From Euborellia annulipes (taxonomy: Eukaryota > Arthropoda > Insecta > Dermaptera > Anisolabididae): DNA of 64,000 bases. Positions 33,911-44,452 of this stretch are shown here, piece by piece. The position numbers and the translations under genes were made by a program. The notes below the pieces were generated by a model. The model searched no databases. It was given only the letters and a program-made list of their open reading frames with translations, and had not been told where the DNA came from. The DNA is taken from NCBI GenBank assembly GCA_023213315.1, contig JAKCPI010004553.1, positions 1 through 64,000 on the forward strand, written 5' to 3'. How positions within the stretch are numbered: the first letter of the stretch is position 1; each line of letters starts with the position of its first letter.

Positions 33911-34540
33911 AATGGATCCAGTTACTTAAGGGAATTGAGAAAAACAAACTATTAATTTACAAAAAAATAAAATCAAAAAAATTGCTGCTCTTACTTAGGA
34001 TAATTAATAATTCACTTTTGAAATGAAAATATTAAATAAACTGGACTGTAAAGGAGCATCTTTTGATCTATCCCATTTCACTCTAAAGAGACCATATATG
34101 AAATATTATCTCCGCGCATATGCGTCAGGTGTTGCGAATTATCGAATGATTCAAGACAGAGTGTGAGTGATAACTCTATAATGCGCCACACATGAAGCCC
34201 ATGTTCAAAGATAATATTTACGATAAATTTAATTAATAGTTTCTTCCAAAAGTTTGCAAGGGGATGGTCTCTAAAATGGGACCGGGAAATTTGGAAAGAT
34301 AAAATGGCGTATGAGAGCAAAAATACTTTCCATCAAATTTTTGGTCTGAAAAATTGAAAATATTCCAAGGGAAAGAGTTGTTGGCATTTGAGGTCATTAA
34401 GTATTTAGTGAGCAGCTTAGGGAACGAATCACATTTGGTTTTTCTTGAAGACAAGAGAGGTGGCGGAAGGTTAATCAGTTGATTACGTAAACATTTTTAA
34501 AGGAGATGTTTTTCCTTAAAAAAAATTTGTCTGCCTAGCG
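33911..34540. other. Unclassified AT-rich sequence
   Basis: Short open frames on the minus strand at 34078-34454 are unrecognised. Confidence 0.3.
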
Positions 34541-34605
34541 CCCTACCATACCTTCAAATCTTCAACAATCACAGAAGTATCCGTTTATTTTGTATTCTGT
34601 TGTGC

Positions 34606-34825
34606 CCACCGTATTCTCCGGACCTATCCCCAGCAGACTTTTTCCTGTTTCTCAAACTGAAAAACCAGACAAAAGGACGTCGTTTCCAAACCACAGAGGA
34701 GGTACATGACATTGCGACGAGAAACCTACGAAAAGTGTTCCAGGAGTGTGTTCCAAAAATGGAAGAAACGATGTGAACAGTGTATTGCCAGTAAAGGGGA
34801 CTATTTTGAAGGAGACAGTGCTTAA
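34606..34825 (+). pseudogene. Mariner-type transposase C-terminus, frameshifted
   Basis: Translation from 34606 gives PPYSPDLSPADFFLFLKLKN, the third catalytic aspartate region of mariner-family transposases, then a GRRFQTTEEV stretch. It continues open to about 34758, where a run of five A (34756-34760) appears to hold one extra base. In the next frame the usual ending follows: CIASKGDYFEGDSA and a stop at 34823-34825. Only the last third of a roughly 345-residue protein is present; the DNA-binding domain and first two aspartates are not seen. It ends next to an HP-end fragment at 34887. Mariner transposases perform cut-and-paste transposition into TA; this copy is dead. Confidence 0.9.
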
Positions 34826-34879
34826 AATTTTATACAATAAGCAATAAAGCTGATATAGTAAAAGTTCGGTTTCTTTTTG

Positions 34880-34905
34880 AACATATATAGCTAAGAGAAA
34901 GTAAT
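34880..34905 (-). repeat. HP-end fragment
   Basis: ATATATAGCTAAGAGAAAGTAATAT matches the outermost HP end. Confidence 0.5.
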
Positions 34906-35355
34906 ATGTTAAATTGTTTGAAATATTAAACGTATTTATCTTTGTTGTTTGCAATGATAAATGTAAAGTGAGAAGAATATATAAATGAACTGAATCCCTT
35001 TAAAGAAGTAATCATTGTTGTTGAAATTTAGTAGCATTCCTATTGATCTTGTTGGGCCTAAAAGTTGCTTGATTTCTCTTATATATAATGAAGAGATGGA
35101 AAACAACTTCTACTTTAACATTTAGGAACTATTCTATGGCCACCATGTTCAAGTGTAATTATTGTTTGAATAATTGCTTAAAGTTGTTAGTGTAATTAAT
35201 TAATATTTATTACAATTGAAACAATTTAAATTTACTTCTTATTATAACCTACTTCTATTATCCTGTTGGGAATGCAATTTGCAAAATAATTGAATGGAAT
35301 AGAGTTAGACAAGGAGAAGAATAAAATAATTTTTTATAGTCTAAACCAGGGATTC
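34906..35355. other. AT-rich spacer
   Basis: No supported feature. Confidence 0.4.
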
Positions 35356-35530
35356 TTTTTCGGCATCTGAGGCCAATTAGTCCCTGTTCCTATTTATTTC
35401 AAATGATTGGTAGTCAATTCAAATGAAATATATTTTTTTGCTTGGGACGGGAAGTGACCCGGAACCCTAAGCACGAGAAGCTAATGTCTTCTCTCTGAGC
35501 CACTGATCTCGTGCGAGGAGAGAAGTTGCT
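35356..35530 (-). mobile_element. SINE-B copy with tRNA-like head
   Basis: On the minus strand: GAGATCAGTGGCTCAGAGAG (A-box-like), GGGTTCCGGGTCACTTCCCG (B-box-like), a TTGACTACCAATCATTTGAAATAAAT segment and core GGCCTCAGATGCCGAAAAAGA. The body matches 18958-19072. The head differs from SINE-A, so a different tRNA seems to have been captured by a similar body. Confidence 0.65.
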
Positions 35531-36300
35531 GTTTTTTTTCTTTGTCTTCTCGGCTGCTGAGGCCATTTAGGGTTCTACAATTATATATTTAATTAATTTA
35601 TATATATATATATCGATGGTTACTCGTTCAACAGCTGTTGGTGTTGGAAATTAGGAAGAACAGTACAACTGCAGCAAAAAATCAGCCTTTGGATGTCAAA
35701 TGCCGAAGAATACGTTTCTGACCTACACAAGCTCGAGCACAAGTATTTTGTGTATTAAGAATTATGACAACTTTGTGCTTAAAAAAAATAGTCTTGAAGG
35801 ACTGAATATGGTCCAAAACTTCTCCTTTGGCATCCAAAGGCCGTTTTTTTTTTTTTTTTTTTTTTGCTGTACCTGTTCTTGCTCTCCTAATTTCAAATAT
35901 AGAATTCAATTCAAATATTGAAAAGGAGAATAGAATTCTCCTTCGATATTCCAAATTAGCCATATTTAGACAATGATGGCACATCAACAAGCTCATGGTA
36001 AAAATCAGATTGTGAGAACCACTCCTTTAACAAATTCAACTCCCCTATAGGTATTTACAACAGCTTTTCACCAAATAAGACATATATATATATATACCTA
36101 TATATATATATATATTATATAAATAATAAGTACCCAGAGTTTCACAAACTCTTATCTCGAAAAAAATGAGGTGTCAAAAAATGGCGAGATAGCGACAACT
36201 ACCAGTCAAAGGCGAGGACTATGGTGGACGTTTGACAAGCATCAGATGGATTGCAACACCTAAGAAGGCCGAGATATGCCGGTATTCCATATTACCCTCC
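35531..36300. other. Mostly unclassified; SINE-core remnant and TA microsatellite
   Basis: TCTTCTCGGCTGCTGAGGCCATTTAGG at 35547 is another SINE core remnant. (TA)n lies at 36082-36117. No gene is seen. Confidence 0.4.
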
Positions 36301-36305
36301 CTTCC

Positions 36306-36634
36306 TCTATATTCATCAAAATCTTGACATGCCCCCGGGTCTGGCGTAGTAGGTAGCGTGCCTACCTCCTAAACCAAACGTCGCGGGTTCGGACCCAGGC
36401 AGTCCGATGATTTTATTTCAGCCATTTGGATACCAGATGGCTTAAATAGAAATGCCTGAACCCCAAATTGATATATTAATTACAACGGTTATCGTCAAAG
36501 TCTTGTATGGCCTAAGTTGCCGAAAAGACAGTGTGAATGTGTGTGTGAGTGTGAGTGGGAATGATAAAATCTTGACATCGAATTTTTGACATGAATCCAA
36601 TACTTTCTATATATTTAGGTAAAAGAAAGTAAAA
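36306..36634 (-). repeat. HP end split by SINE-A
   Basis: ATTCATCAAAATCTTGACAT before the SINE and TCTTGACATCGAATTTTTGAC after it show HP sequence on both sides, ending at AGGTAAAAGAAAGTAAAAAG. Confidence 0.85.
36331..36565 (+). mobile_element. SINE-A, full length
   Basis: Head CCCCCGGGTCTGGCGTAGTAGGTAGCGTGCC, B box GGGTTCGGACCC, hairpin, core GGCCTAAGTTGCCGAAAAGACA and GTGTG tract. A 13-bp duplication AAAATCTTGACAT is present at 36318-36330 and 36566-36578. Confidence 0.92.
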
Positions 36635-36639
36635 AGATT

Positions 36640-37292
36640 TTAGTATGAATAAAATAATATTTATAATATTATTTTTTCTGTCCAAAAGGAAGAGGGGGGA
36701 GGGGCACGGGCTGCTTTTTAAATTATTTTTTTAAAAGTTTATTTTGAACATGTTGCTTTATTTGTTATCAAAAAAAATTTTTTTTTAATTGAATTGTTTT
36801 ATGTTTATGTTTCGGAATAGCAAATCTGATGAATTGTTATATTGATTTTAAACCAATATTATTGAACAATATGCTGATTAAACTTTGTGCTTGCTGTTGT
36901 TATTCGCTGATATCCCATACAATTAGTTAAAATTTTAAAATCAATGAACAAAATTCGATGGCTTCATTTCAGAGAGAAAAAAAAAATAATTCCCTTTTTA
37001 AATTTCATTAAAAAAGAATTAATTCGATGGATAATACAATCGATGTTGATTTAAATCACTAAGATGCTTTAAGGTTCGTCCCTTAAGGGCCAATTAATAT
37101 TATGTTTGCGTAAATCTTATCCTCTAATCAAAACTACTAATTCCTCTTTGTAGTTGACATGTCCCTAAAGAGTTGTTTTAGGTGGAATCGAAAAGGTTTA
37201 ATGATTAAACATTGCAATTAAAAATTTATTTTATGTATATTTATAATATGATTCCCAGGGGAGAATAGTATCTAATCGTCTGTTATAATTTT
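36640..37292. other. AT-rich spacer
   Basis: No supported feature. Confidence 0.4.
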
Positions 37293-37504
37293 GAATTGAA
37301 AAAAATCTGTTGTGACTAGTCGCACAACACACAACTTTCTCTTACCTCTCGGCACGAGAAAGTTGTGTACAAGGGCGGATACAAGGGGGGTAAAGGGGGT
37401 AATTACCCCCCCCTGAGATTTGAAAAAAAAAAACTTTTTTTCGAAAAAAAAATGTATTTTTAATGTAAAATTTTAAAAATTAATACTTAAAACTTTGATT
37501 TATA

Positions 37505-37797
37505 TAATTAGATATTACTTCATGTACCCGAAAAAAGAAATAAGGGTGTGCCGTCGGGAGTCGAACCACGGATCCACTGATTTGCGCTCAGTGTGCCCTT
37601 ACCACTAGACCACAGCACGACATTCGGGTAAGGGCACACTGAGTGCAAATCGGTGGATCCGTGGTTCGACTCCCGGCGGCACACCCTTATTTATTTTTTC
37701 GGGTACATGAAGTAATATCTAATTAATATAAATCTCCGTTTCGCGGCTTACCTACGCGATATATATAATATCTTAAATATTATATATAATTTATTAT
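37505..37797. mobile_element. tRNA-like foldback with 18-bp target duplication
   Basis: An 18-bp direct repeat TTAAAACTTTGATTTATA (37487-37504, 37798-37815) borders the insert. Inside, 37508-37622 and about 37624-37725 are inverted copies carrying tRNA-like sequence and the outer word TAGATATTACTTCATGTACCCG. A 70-bp AT-rich tail (37726-37797) follows. The long duplication suggests insertion by retroposition rather than by a DNA transposase. Confidence 0.85.
37550..37623 (-). tRNA. tRNA-like sequence, Cys(GCA)-type loop, probably not functional
   Basis: Minus strand: GTGCTG/CGGCAC acceptor pairing, GGTCTAGTGGTAAGGGC (A-box and D-arm), anticodon stem CACTG/CAGTG with GCA in the anticodon position, and GGTTCGACTCC (B box). 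The T stem is only partly paired, and position 33 is C here but T in the inverted copy. Isotype is tentative; it may be a pol III-competent head of a SINE-like element. Confidence 0.5.
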
Positions 37798-38345
37798 TTA
37801 AAACTTTGATTTATACTTATATTCTGGCAAACAAGTACAGAATGCGCCTTTAAATTACCGAAATTAAGAAAAAAATGTGTGCTGTGCTACCAGTCACTCC
37901 AGATTACCCCCCCCCCGAGAAACACCTCTAGATCCGCTACTGGTTGTTTACTGTGCTTGTCACACCAGATTTTTTGTGTCGACATATATTTAGGTTCCGA
38001 GAGTACAGTACATTTGAATATATTAATACATTTAAAAGAGCATTTAAGAAATAATTAATTTTTGAATTTTAATCAAAATCGTTGGAGGGAATTTTGAAAA
38101 AATCGAAAAAAACTGAAAGTAAAGTACTAGTACTTTTTGGTAGATTTTGTTTACAAGCAATAATTAATATTTTGTTCACAGACACCAGACAGACAGACCA
38201 TGTCGCGAAAACCACTTTTTTGGACTCAGGAGACCTCAAAACATGTATATCCATCAAAATCTCGACATCGAATTTTTGACATGAATTCAATACTTTCCCT
38301 CTCTATATATTAACATATATATTATAGAGGTAGGAGAAAATAATA

Positions 38346-38800
38346 AACATGGATGTTTTTTTATTTGATGTTGGATATTAAATATTATTGAAAAGTCTTT
38401 AATGACTGAATCAAATTTTATTCTCAATGGGGCATTCTTAAATACATATATGACTTATGAAAGGTCAAATCCATTAGATAAATAAAATTTTCAACTAATC
38501 TACTGAAAATATGTGAACAATTAAACGTTTTAGCACATTAGTGGTGAATTTTCATTTGCGTGGACTTTCAAATTCACAAACGACCAAGTTCTCTCGCTAA
38601 TGATGAGACAGAATTGTTTTGTATAACTCCAACTCAGAATATAATAATAGGAGGTAAGCACTAACGGCCCTTTGTAAATTAAATTAAGTTTTTAAAATTT
38701 TTTCTTTTTTTTTTAATATAGAGCCAAAATGTTTATTCCTAAATTGAAGTAAAAATGCATGCAAATAAGTCCTCTGAATCTAAATGAAGAAATATCAATT
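38346..38800. other. AT-rich spacer
   Basis: No supported feature. Confidence 0.4.
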
Positions 38801-38801
38801 A

Positions 38802-38880
38802 AAAGTCTGGTGTGACTGGTCGCACAGCACACAACTTTCTCTTACCCTCGGAAATCGAAAGTTGTGTTCTCTGCTTATTG
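38802..38880 (-). repeat. HP distal hairpin alone
   Basis: GTCTGGTGTGACTGGTCGCACAGC then TTTCTCTTACCCTCGGAAATCGAAAG; no body follows. Confidence 0.75.
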
Positions 38881-39519
38881 AGTTAGATGTGTGTATTTTA
38901 TAAAAATCCCAAAGACTTAATCCAATTGTTTGATCCTGTTATTTAGAAAAAATGCATAGAATATTTATTATTTTCTGTTTAATAAATATTGTTTAAAAAA
39001 AAAAAATCATGTGTTTTTCTCTGATAATATCCCTCGTTAATATTTTTTTTCATTTAAATAATTAAAAAAAAATAATAATAATAAATTTTTTATCGATATT
39101 AACGGATTTAATTGTAAATCCCTTTGGTTTTAATTTATAAATTAAATAACTTTGTGTTGCTATTTAATATATTCATTTTTTTTTTCATCTTTATTAACCT
39201 ATAGATATTTTTAGAATGAAAAACTTAATTTCCATAATTCACGGTGACTCAGAATTTAAATCTCTCTTTTCTCTTATTTCATTTAGGATTATTAAGTCTG
39301 ATTAAAAAAAAAAAAAAGTTGAAAAAATAATATAGGTATGCAATTCCGGTGATTTTATAAGCTTATTAGAAAATAAGAGAGCATAAAAATTTAACATTAA
39401 AAATACTACATAAAAATTTATTTTTATTTTTTTTTAGAGATGTAATAATTCGGTTAGTTTTTATTATTTAATCATAACTTTCATTTGAAATCAATATTTT
39501 TCAAATTAAAAAAAAAAAA
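38881..39519. other. AT-rich spacer
   Basis: Homopolymers and AAT runs only. Confidence 0.4.
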
Positions 39520-39527
39520 GTGAAGAA

Positions 39528-39559
39528 GTGAAGATGGTCTCGACCGAGACCGAAACGTT
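39528..39559 (+). ncRNA. Hammerhead-like motif with core substitution
   Basis: GTGAAGA (C3 changed to G), perfect 6-bp stem II GGTCTC/GAGACC with a GACC loop, then GAAACGTT. C3 is part of the catalytic core, so activity is doubtful. Helix I pairing was not found. Confidence 0.45.
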
Positions 39560-39628
39560 AGCCTAATGGGCCTTAAATAAATGGAATAAATACTAGCTGC
39601 TCTTCTTTCTTTATCCTGTTTCTCATTA

Positions 39629-40023
39629 AGGTGCGCGTCTCGGGGTGCTAATTTTGGGAGGTTCCAGCGGCCACAATTTTGAAGCTATCGACCTCAAATA
39701 TTTTTTAAATTAAAGCTATTTAAAATATCTACAACTTATAAAAGCCCTTTTTTTGATTTTCGAAAAAATAAAATTTTTCTTTTAGATTAATCACATTAAA
39801 TAAAGGATATTTTTAAAAAATTCGCTCTATATCTTATAGATAATTAAATTAGTAATCATTGGGTTAAAGAATAATTATTTTTTTACCCTTAATTAATTAG
39901 CTGGAATCTTTCAAATGAAATGGAATAAATCCCTTGTATCCCTATGGGAAAAACTAACGCCCTCTCTTGCCGCCTATGGTCGGCTCTGAACCATCTTTTA
40001 ACGGTTTTTCGAGACGCGCACCT
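39629..40023. mobile_element. 395-bp TIR element, TA-flanked
   Basis: Ends AGGTGCGCGTCTCG and CGAGACGCGCACCT are perfect inverted repeats bordered by TA (39627-39628, 40024-40025). The interior is AT-rich and non-coding. The superfamily is uncertain. Confidence 0.8.
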
Positions 40024-40025
40024 TA

Positions 40026-41930
40026 ATAACTTTTATACAGCTATAAATCTACTTTTCTCATTTTCTTCTACCTTCAGATTTTTTAAATATTTTTATTTCC
40101 AAATGCAGCCTCCAGTTTATAATCATGAGTAAAATGTTATTGACTATCACCCTCAAAACTAAATTTCGGCAATAATATGATAACTTGTGTTAAATTCAAG
40201 TGATATTTTTTCCAAATATCAAATATATTCAAATACCTTATTAAGCAAGAATCAAGGGGAATAAATTTCGAATTCGGCTGATAATAAGATTGCTTGTAAA
40301 GTGGGAGATTCTCTCTTGTAAAAGATTAGGATGGAATATATTTATATTTGTTATCGAGATTGTGTTTAGGATTTCAATATTCCAAGATGGCTGGCTGGTT
40401 GGGGTCAGAAAAATAAAGGACTTGAATTGTGATCTCGAATTCGAAAGAGAATAAGTTAAAGTTAATAAGATGGCAATAAAAACGAGCTTCATCCCAATCC
40501 TTTACAATATCAAAATATTGTATAATATATGATAAAATTTTATTGATCAAATCTTGTCTTTTATAAGAAAGAGCAACTCTTTTTCTTTTCTTTTTTTTTT
40601 TGTGGAATATGAATAAATAATAATAAATATAATCCATTTGGTCTAATCTATTTAGATATAGAAGGAAAATATAATAACAATATTTTCTCTCTCTTTCCAA
40701 ATTGCAAGTTAAAATTTATCAAAACAGGAAAAGTGAAAAAAGAAACCCGATGTCGGCGAGTATTTCTTAATACTTGACAAAAACTAAAAAATAAGAAGAA
40801 GAATAATTAAAATCCTTAATGAAAGTTTTTTTTTTTTTTTTTAATAGGGTTAAATTGGCAATTGCAATTTGCTCGAATCGTAATTCGAGAGCTATCGATA
40901 AAATTAATCATTTCTCAGAAAAAAGAAAAAAAAAAAGATCCATAGAAGGCAATCCCAAGAAGCGATTCCATTTCAAGACAGGCACTGTGTGATTGTAAGC
41001 GAGTTTAAATCCTGAGGGAATTCCCGATTAATAATAAACAACTAAGCTTAACACCTGAGAACGAGGAAAATGTTCCTCCATTTTTGATTAGTTTATTTAA
41101 TAAAAAAAAATTAATTTTAATAACAATTTAGATATTTTATATAAAGGGAGCGATTTCATATCAAAAATAATCTCTAACCAAGGGGGCAAGAGGTGAGACA
41201 AAAAAATATTGATCAAATAATCTTTTGACATAATTTCCATTTTGTATTTATATAAACCTATTGGAGTTTATAAAAAAAAAAAAATTAAAAAAATTAAAAT
41301 TCAATATGACATTTATTAATAATGAAGCTGCAGATGATATATAATCGAATTTATTAAATAATTGACAAAGTAAAAAATTTAATTAGAAAGAAAATGAAAG
41401 TGTTGTAAAAAATAACTAATAGGATAGAACGTTACCATATTTGTGTTTTTTAATCGGTACACTAATAAAAACATTTGATTTCATTTATCTACCTACATGT
41501 CAAAAAAATGCAAAACATCAAAATTGTTAAACTCACAAATGGATGGGTTGAAAAGTTCCAAAGTAATCAAAAGGAAATTAAGCTTATCCTTATTTGTGAA
41601 ATTTTCACTATTCAAATTTAAACACAAAGAATCGGTGTATATTGTTTTAAATTATTATCAAAGCAAAATTCAAACAGAAATATATTTACTCTGAAGAAAG
41701 TTAATATTTGAGGGTTGAAAAATGATGTCAGTTTAATGAAATTACTTAAATTGTTTGATTTGGCTGGAATTGACTATTTGAAAAAGATTTTAATTAAAAC
41801 CACATTTCAACAGAGATCGTGTCTTTATCAGCGTACAAATACCTGCTGTTAAAAGAGTTCGCTTCAAACGGGCAAAATAAAAAAGAGTTTTCTTGCACAA
41901 CTTTGACAAGTGACAACTGGGTAAGTCCAT
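40026..41930. other. AT-rich stretch without recognised features
   Basis: Several short frames (40241-40700 minus, 41497-41694 plus) have AT-driven composition and no domains. Confidence 0.4.
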
Positions 41931-41985
41931 ATTCCTTAGTAAAAGAATTCGATTTTCAGTTTAACTGTGGTTTATTTGTAAAAAT

Positions 41986-42026
41986 TACAACGTTTCGGCC
42001 ACTCATTCTGTGGCCTTCTTCAAGTA
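41986..42026 (-). ncRNA. Hammerhead-like motif, C3 changed
   Basis: Minus-strand partner of 42221: TTGAAGA instead of CTGAAGA, stem II GGCCAC/GTGGCC and GAAACGTT intact, GTA closing against TAC. Confidence 0.5.
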
Positions 42027-42220
42027 CGATTCAGCTAAGATTATAAAGGTTGTTACATCTGTGGCAATCTCAATTGAATTAGTAAAGAAAAAACAAGATG
42101 GCTGCTGCTTCTCAACATGCACGCCATGCCAGAAGCAGCAGCCATCTTGTTTTTTTTTTCTCAACTAATTCAATTGAGATTGTCACAGATGTAACAACCT
42201 TTATAATCTTAGCTGAATCG

Positions 42221-42261
42221 TACCTGAAGAAGGCCACAGAATGAGTGGCCGAAACGTTGTA
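42221..42261 (+). ncRNA. Hammerhead-like ribozyme motif
   Basis: TAC (42221-42223), core CTGAAGA (42224-42230), stem II GGCCAC/GTGGCC (6 bp, 42232-42237 and 42245-42250), GAAACGTT (42251-42258), GTA (42259-42261) pairing with TAC. The core is complete; helix I is only 3 bp and helix III minimal, so activity would probably need dimerisation. Confidence 0.6.
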
Positions 42262-42265
42262 ATTT

Positions 42266-42640
42266 TTACAAATAAACTGAAAATCTAATTCTTTTACTAA
42301 TCAACTGTGAAAGGCTAAACTCCAAAATAAGTTCATATTCGTATCAAAAAAGAAAAAAGAGACAAATTTAATGAAAAATAAGATTATCTGCATGCATTTT
42401 TCACCTTTTTAAAAGGTTGACGCTTTTGAAGTCATAGACGCCAGTTCGGGATACATAAGTGGCTTTAGACATATCTTATATTTAAAAAAAAAAAAAATGC
42501 TAGAAATATTAAAATGTGACTTCGAAATTATCACCCTTCTATTGAAATTTTTATTTTTCCTTGTAAATTACTTTTTTTTTATAAAAAAATAATAATAATA
42601 ATACACACTATATGATCAAATCTTTTCTTATTATATCATA
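42266..42640 (+). repeat. Local direct duplication, unit 1
   Basis: CAAATAAACTGAAAATCTAATTC through TATATGATCAAATCTTTTCTT recurs at 42984-43302 about 700 bp away with small indels. The duplication starts at the tail just outside the palindrome. Confidence 0.85.
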
Positions 42641-42884
42641 CTTTATATATAATTGCCTTAAAAGCGTGTCCGATTTTTTGAAAAAACCTATCAGGCCTCA
42701 GGGATAGCGCTGATTTAAGGCGAAATACAGAGAGGGCGGAGCCGGAAAGGCAAATTGCAAAATGCTTTTTTTAACAAGTTTAGATGTCTAATTATGGTTT
42801 CTTCCAAATAAAACCTTCCCTTGATAAGAAATATTTATTGCTTTTTATTTAAAATTATGAAAAATTAGTTTTAAATCTATATAG

Positions 42885-42977
42885 ATGCTTTGTGGTTTGT
42901 GGACGTCTATGGAAGTCGTTTGTCTTTCAGAGCTCCGTGTCTTTTGATAGACAAATGACGGCCATAGACGTCCTTCA
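42885..42977. repeat. Inverted repeat between the duplicated units
   Basis: GGACGTCTATGGAAGTCGTTTGTC and GACAAATGACGGCCATAGACGTCC are inverse copies around CTTTCAGAGCTCCG. Confidence 0.8.
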
Positions 42978-42983
42978 TATTTT

Positions 42984-43302
42984 TTACAAATAAACTGAAA
43001 ATCAAATTCTTTTACTAATCAACTGTGAAAGGCTAAACTCCAAAATAAGTTCATATTCGTATCAAAAACGAAAAAGAGACAAATTTAATGAAAAATAAGC
43101 TTATCTGCATGCATTTTTCACCTTTTTAAAAATACATAAGTGCTTTAACATATTTATATTAAAAAAAAAAAAATGTGAAATATTAAAATGTGACTTCGCA
43201 ATTATCACCCTTCTATTTATTTTTATTTTTCCTTGTAAATTACTTTTTTTTTATAAAAAAATAATAATAATAATACACACTATATGATCAAATCTTTTCT
43301 TT
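42984..43302 (+). repeat. Local direct duplication, unit 2
   Basis: Second copy of 42266-42640, lacking about 40 bp (the GGTTGACGCTTTTGAAGTC part). Confidence 0.85.
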
Positions 43303-43309
43303 TATATAT

Positions 43310-44110
43310 ATATATATATCTAATGATGCTGATATGGAATTTTTTTTTCTGATATAATAGAAACCCGAGGAAAGTAACTCCAAATAACTAACGTAAAAGG
43401 CAATTTTCTCGATATAGAGGGAAAAAGAAATTGTTCATGGGAAATATATTCTTTAGGCCCCGGGTAGTTATCCAGGATCATCCTCGGAATTCCCTTATAA
43501 AGAAAGAGGGTTAAAAATGTATTTAAAAAGAAGAGAGAGAGAGAAAGAAATATAGGATTCTTTTTCAAGAGAGGGCTTTAATTTTGAGGTGATGGTTGGT
43601 GGTGGTTTTGGTGTCAGTAGCAGGCAACGAATGAGTGAGGGGCTACGCACACGCACACGATGTCCCCTCAAATTGGCAACGCGATTCGCGAAGGGGTCGG
43701 GCGGCAAGCTGATCTCATCGCCGAAATGAAGCCGACCAACACATTTCACAAAAGAGACAAAATCAGCCAGGCCGCCTGCCCCTTTCAGAACTTGCTTGGT
43801 TTCAAGATCCCTCGTTGATCGTCCAGGCACGTCCCGTCCCTTCGTCGTTTGGAAAACGCCACCCCCCCCCCCCCCGCCTTCCTATCTTCATCCTTTTCTT
43901 CTTCCAGTCCACGGGCTTTATTTTTATATTTTAGTCCAATGCCAACCGCGAATAAATTTTCTAGATTTTTTAATATCCTCTCGGTTGTGTTAGATGATTC
44001 AAATTTAATGAATATTTTATTCATCCAAGCTGATCATGGACATTATAACCAAATCATACCAAATGGGCCACGAAATATGGAAAGAATTTATTGTAATATA
44101 AAATAAGAAA
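43310..44110. other. Unique GC-richer block
   Basis: 43580-43870 has CpG-containing unique sequence, open on the minus strand for 111 codons (43495-43830), but no domain is recognised and both strands are open nearby. A C run lies at 43862-43876. It could be a promoter or an exon. Confidence 0.25.
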
Positions 44111-44300
44111 GAATTGTCATTTGATGGGAAAAAGTAAAATTTACTTGATTTAGTATAGAAATATTTGTGTAGCTATATGATTTCTAACGATAGAATTAAA
44201 TAAAGAAAATGAAAAGTCATTTGTTTTTTGCTGTATTTTCATTTTGTTTTATTTTTGCTTTTTTAAAAATTAGCGGGAACGTTCTTTTTTATTTATTTAT

Positions 44301-44442
44301 TTTTTTTTTTTTTAACGCTCACACTTTTTCCACTCATATTCACACAGTCTTTTCGGCAACTTACGTTGTTAGACCATTTGATATCCAAATGGCTTAAGGC
44401 AAGCACGCTACCAACTACACCAAGCCCGAGGGCCTTTTTAAA
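44301..44442 (-). mobile_element. SINE-A, minus strand, partial
   Basis: T run, ACACTTTTTCCACTCATATTCACACAG, core TCTTTTCGGCAACTTACG, a shortened body, then head CACGCTACCAACTACACCAAGCCCGAGGGCC. A 10-bp duplication ATTTATTTAT is found at 44291-44300 and 44443-44452, though it is low complexity. Confidence 0.85.
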
Positions 44443-44452
44443 ATTTATTTAT

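Larger units (their letters stand above)
37370..37942. mobile_element. hAT-type MITE (copy 3) carrying a tRNA-like foldback
   Basis: CAAGGGCGGATAC...GATCCGCTACTG ends with an 8-bp duplication GTTGTGTA/GTTGTTTA (one mismatch; 37362-37369, 37943-37950). Without the 293-bp insertion and its duplicated target it matches the ~255-266-bp family length. Confidence 0.9.
37300..38345 (-). repeat. HP repeat interrupted in its distal hairpin
   Basis: Begins AAAATCTGTTGTGACTAGTCGC; the hairpin is cut by a hAT MITE at 37370-37942 and resumes CTGTGCTTGTCACACCAGATTTTTTG. The rest of the body and the proximal hairpin follow to GGTAGGAGAAAATAATAA. Confidence 0.9.
41945..42305. repeat. Large palindrome with ribozyme-like motif in each arm
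   Basis: Arms of about 150 bp mirror each other around 42108. They comprise AAAATTACAACG, the motif, GATTCAGCTAAGATTATAAAGGTTGTTACATCTGTG, CAATCTCAATTGAATTAGT, and AAACAAGATGGCTGCTGCTTCT with its complement AGAAGCAGCAGCCATCTTG. The outer flank ATTCTTTTACTAA on the right mirrors TTAGTAAAAGAATT on the left. Confidence 0.9.

Noticed and set aside
34078..34454. Upstream mariner coding sequence
   Set aside because: The frames are on the opposite strand and show no transposase motifs; only 34606-34825 is supported.
37550..37690. Functional tRNA-Cys gene
   Set aside because: The T stem is poorly paired, the copy is part of an inverted repeat inserted in a MITE, and position 33 is C in the fuller copy.
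42266..43302. CRISPR-like or satellite array
   Set aside because: Only two long diverged units without regular spacers, in a eukaryotic context.
43495..43830. 111-codon minus-strand frame
   Set aside because: No recognisable domain; both strands are open in a GC-richer block, so reported only as a unique segment.
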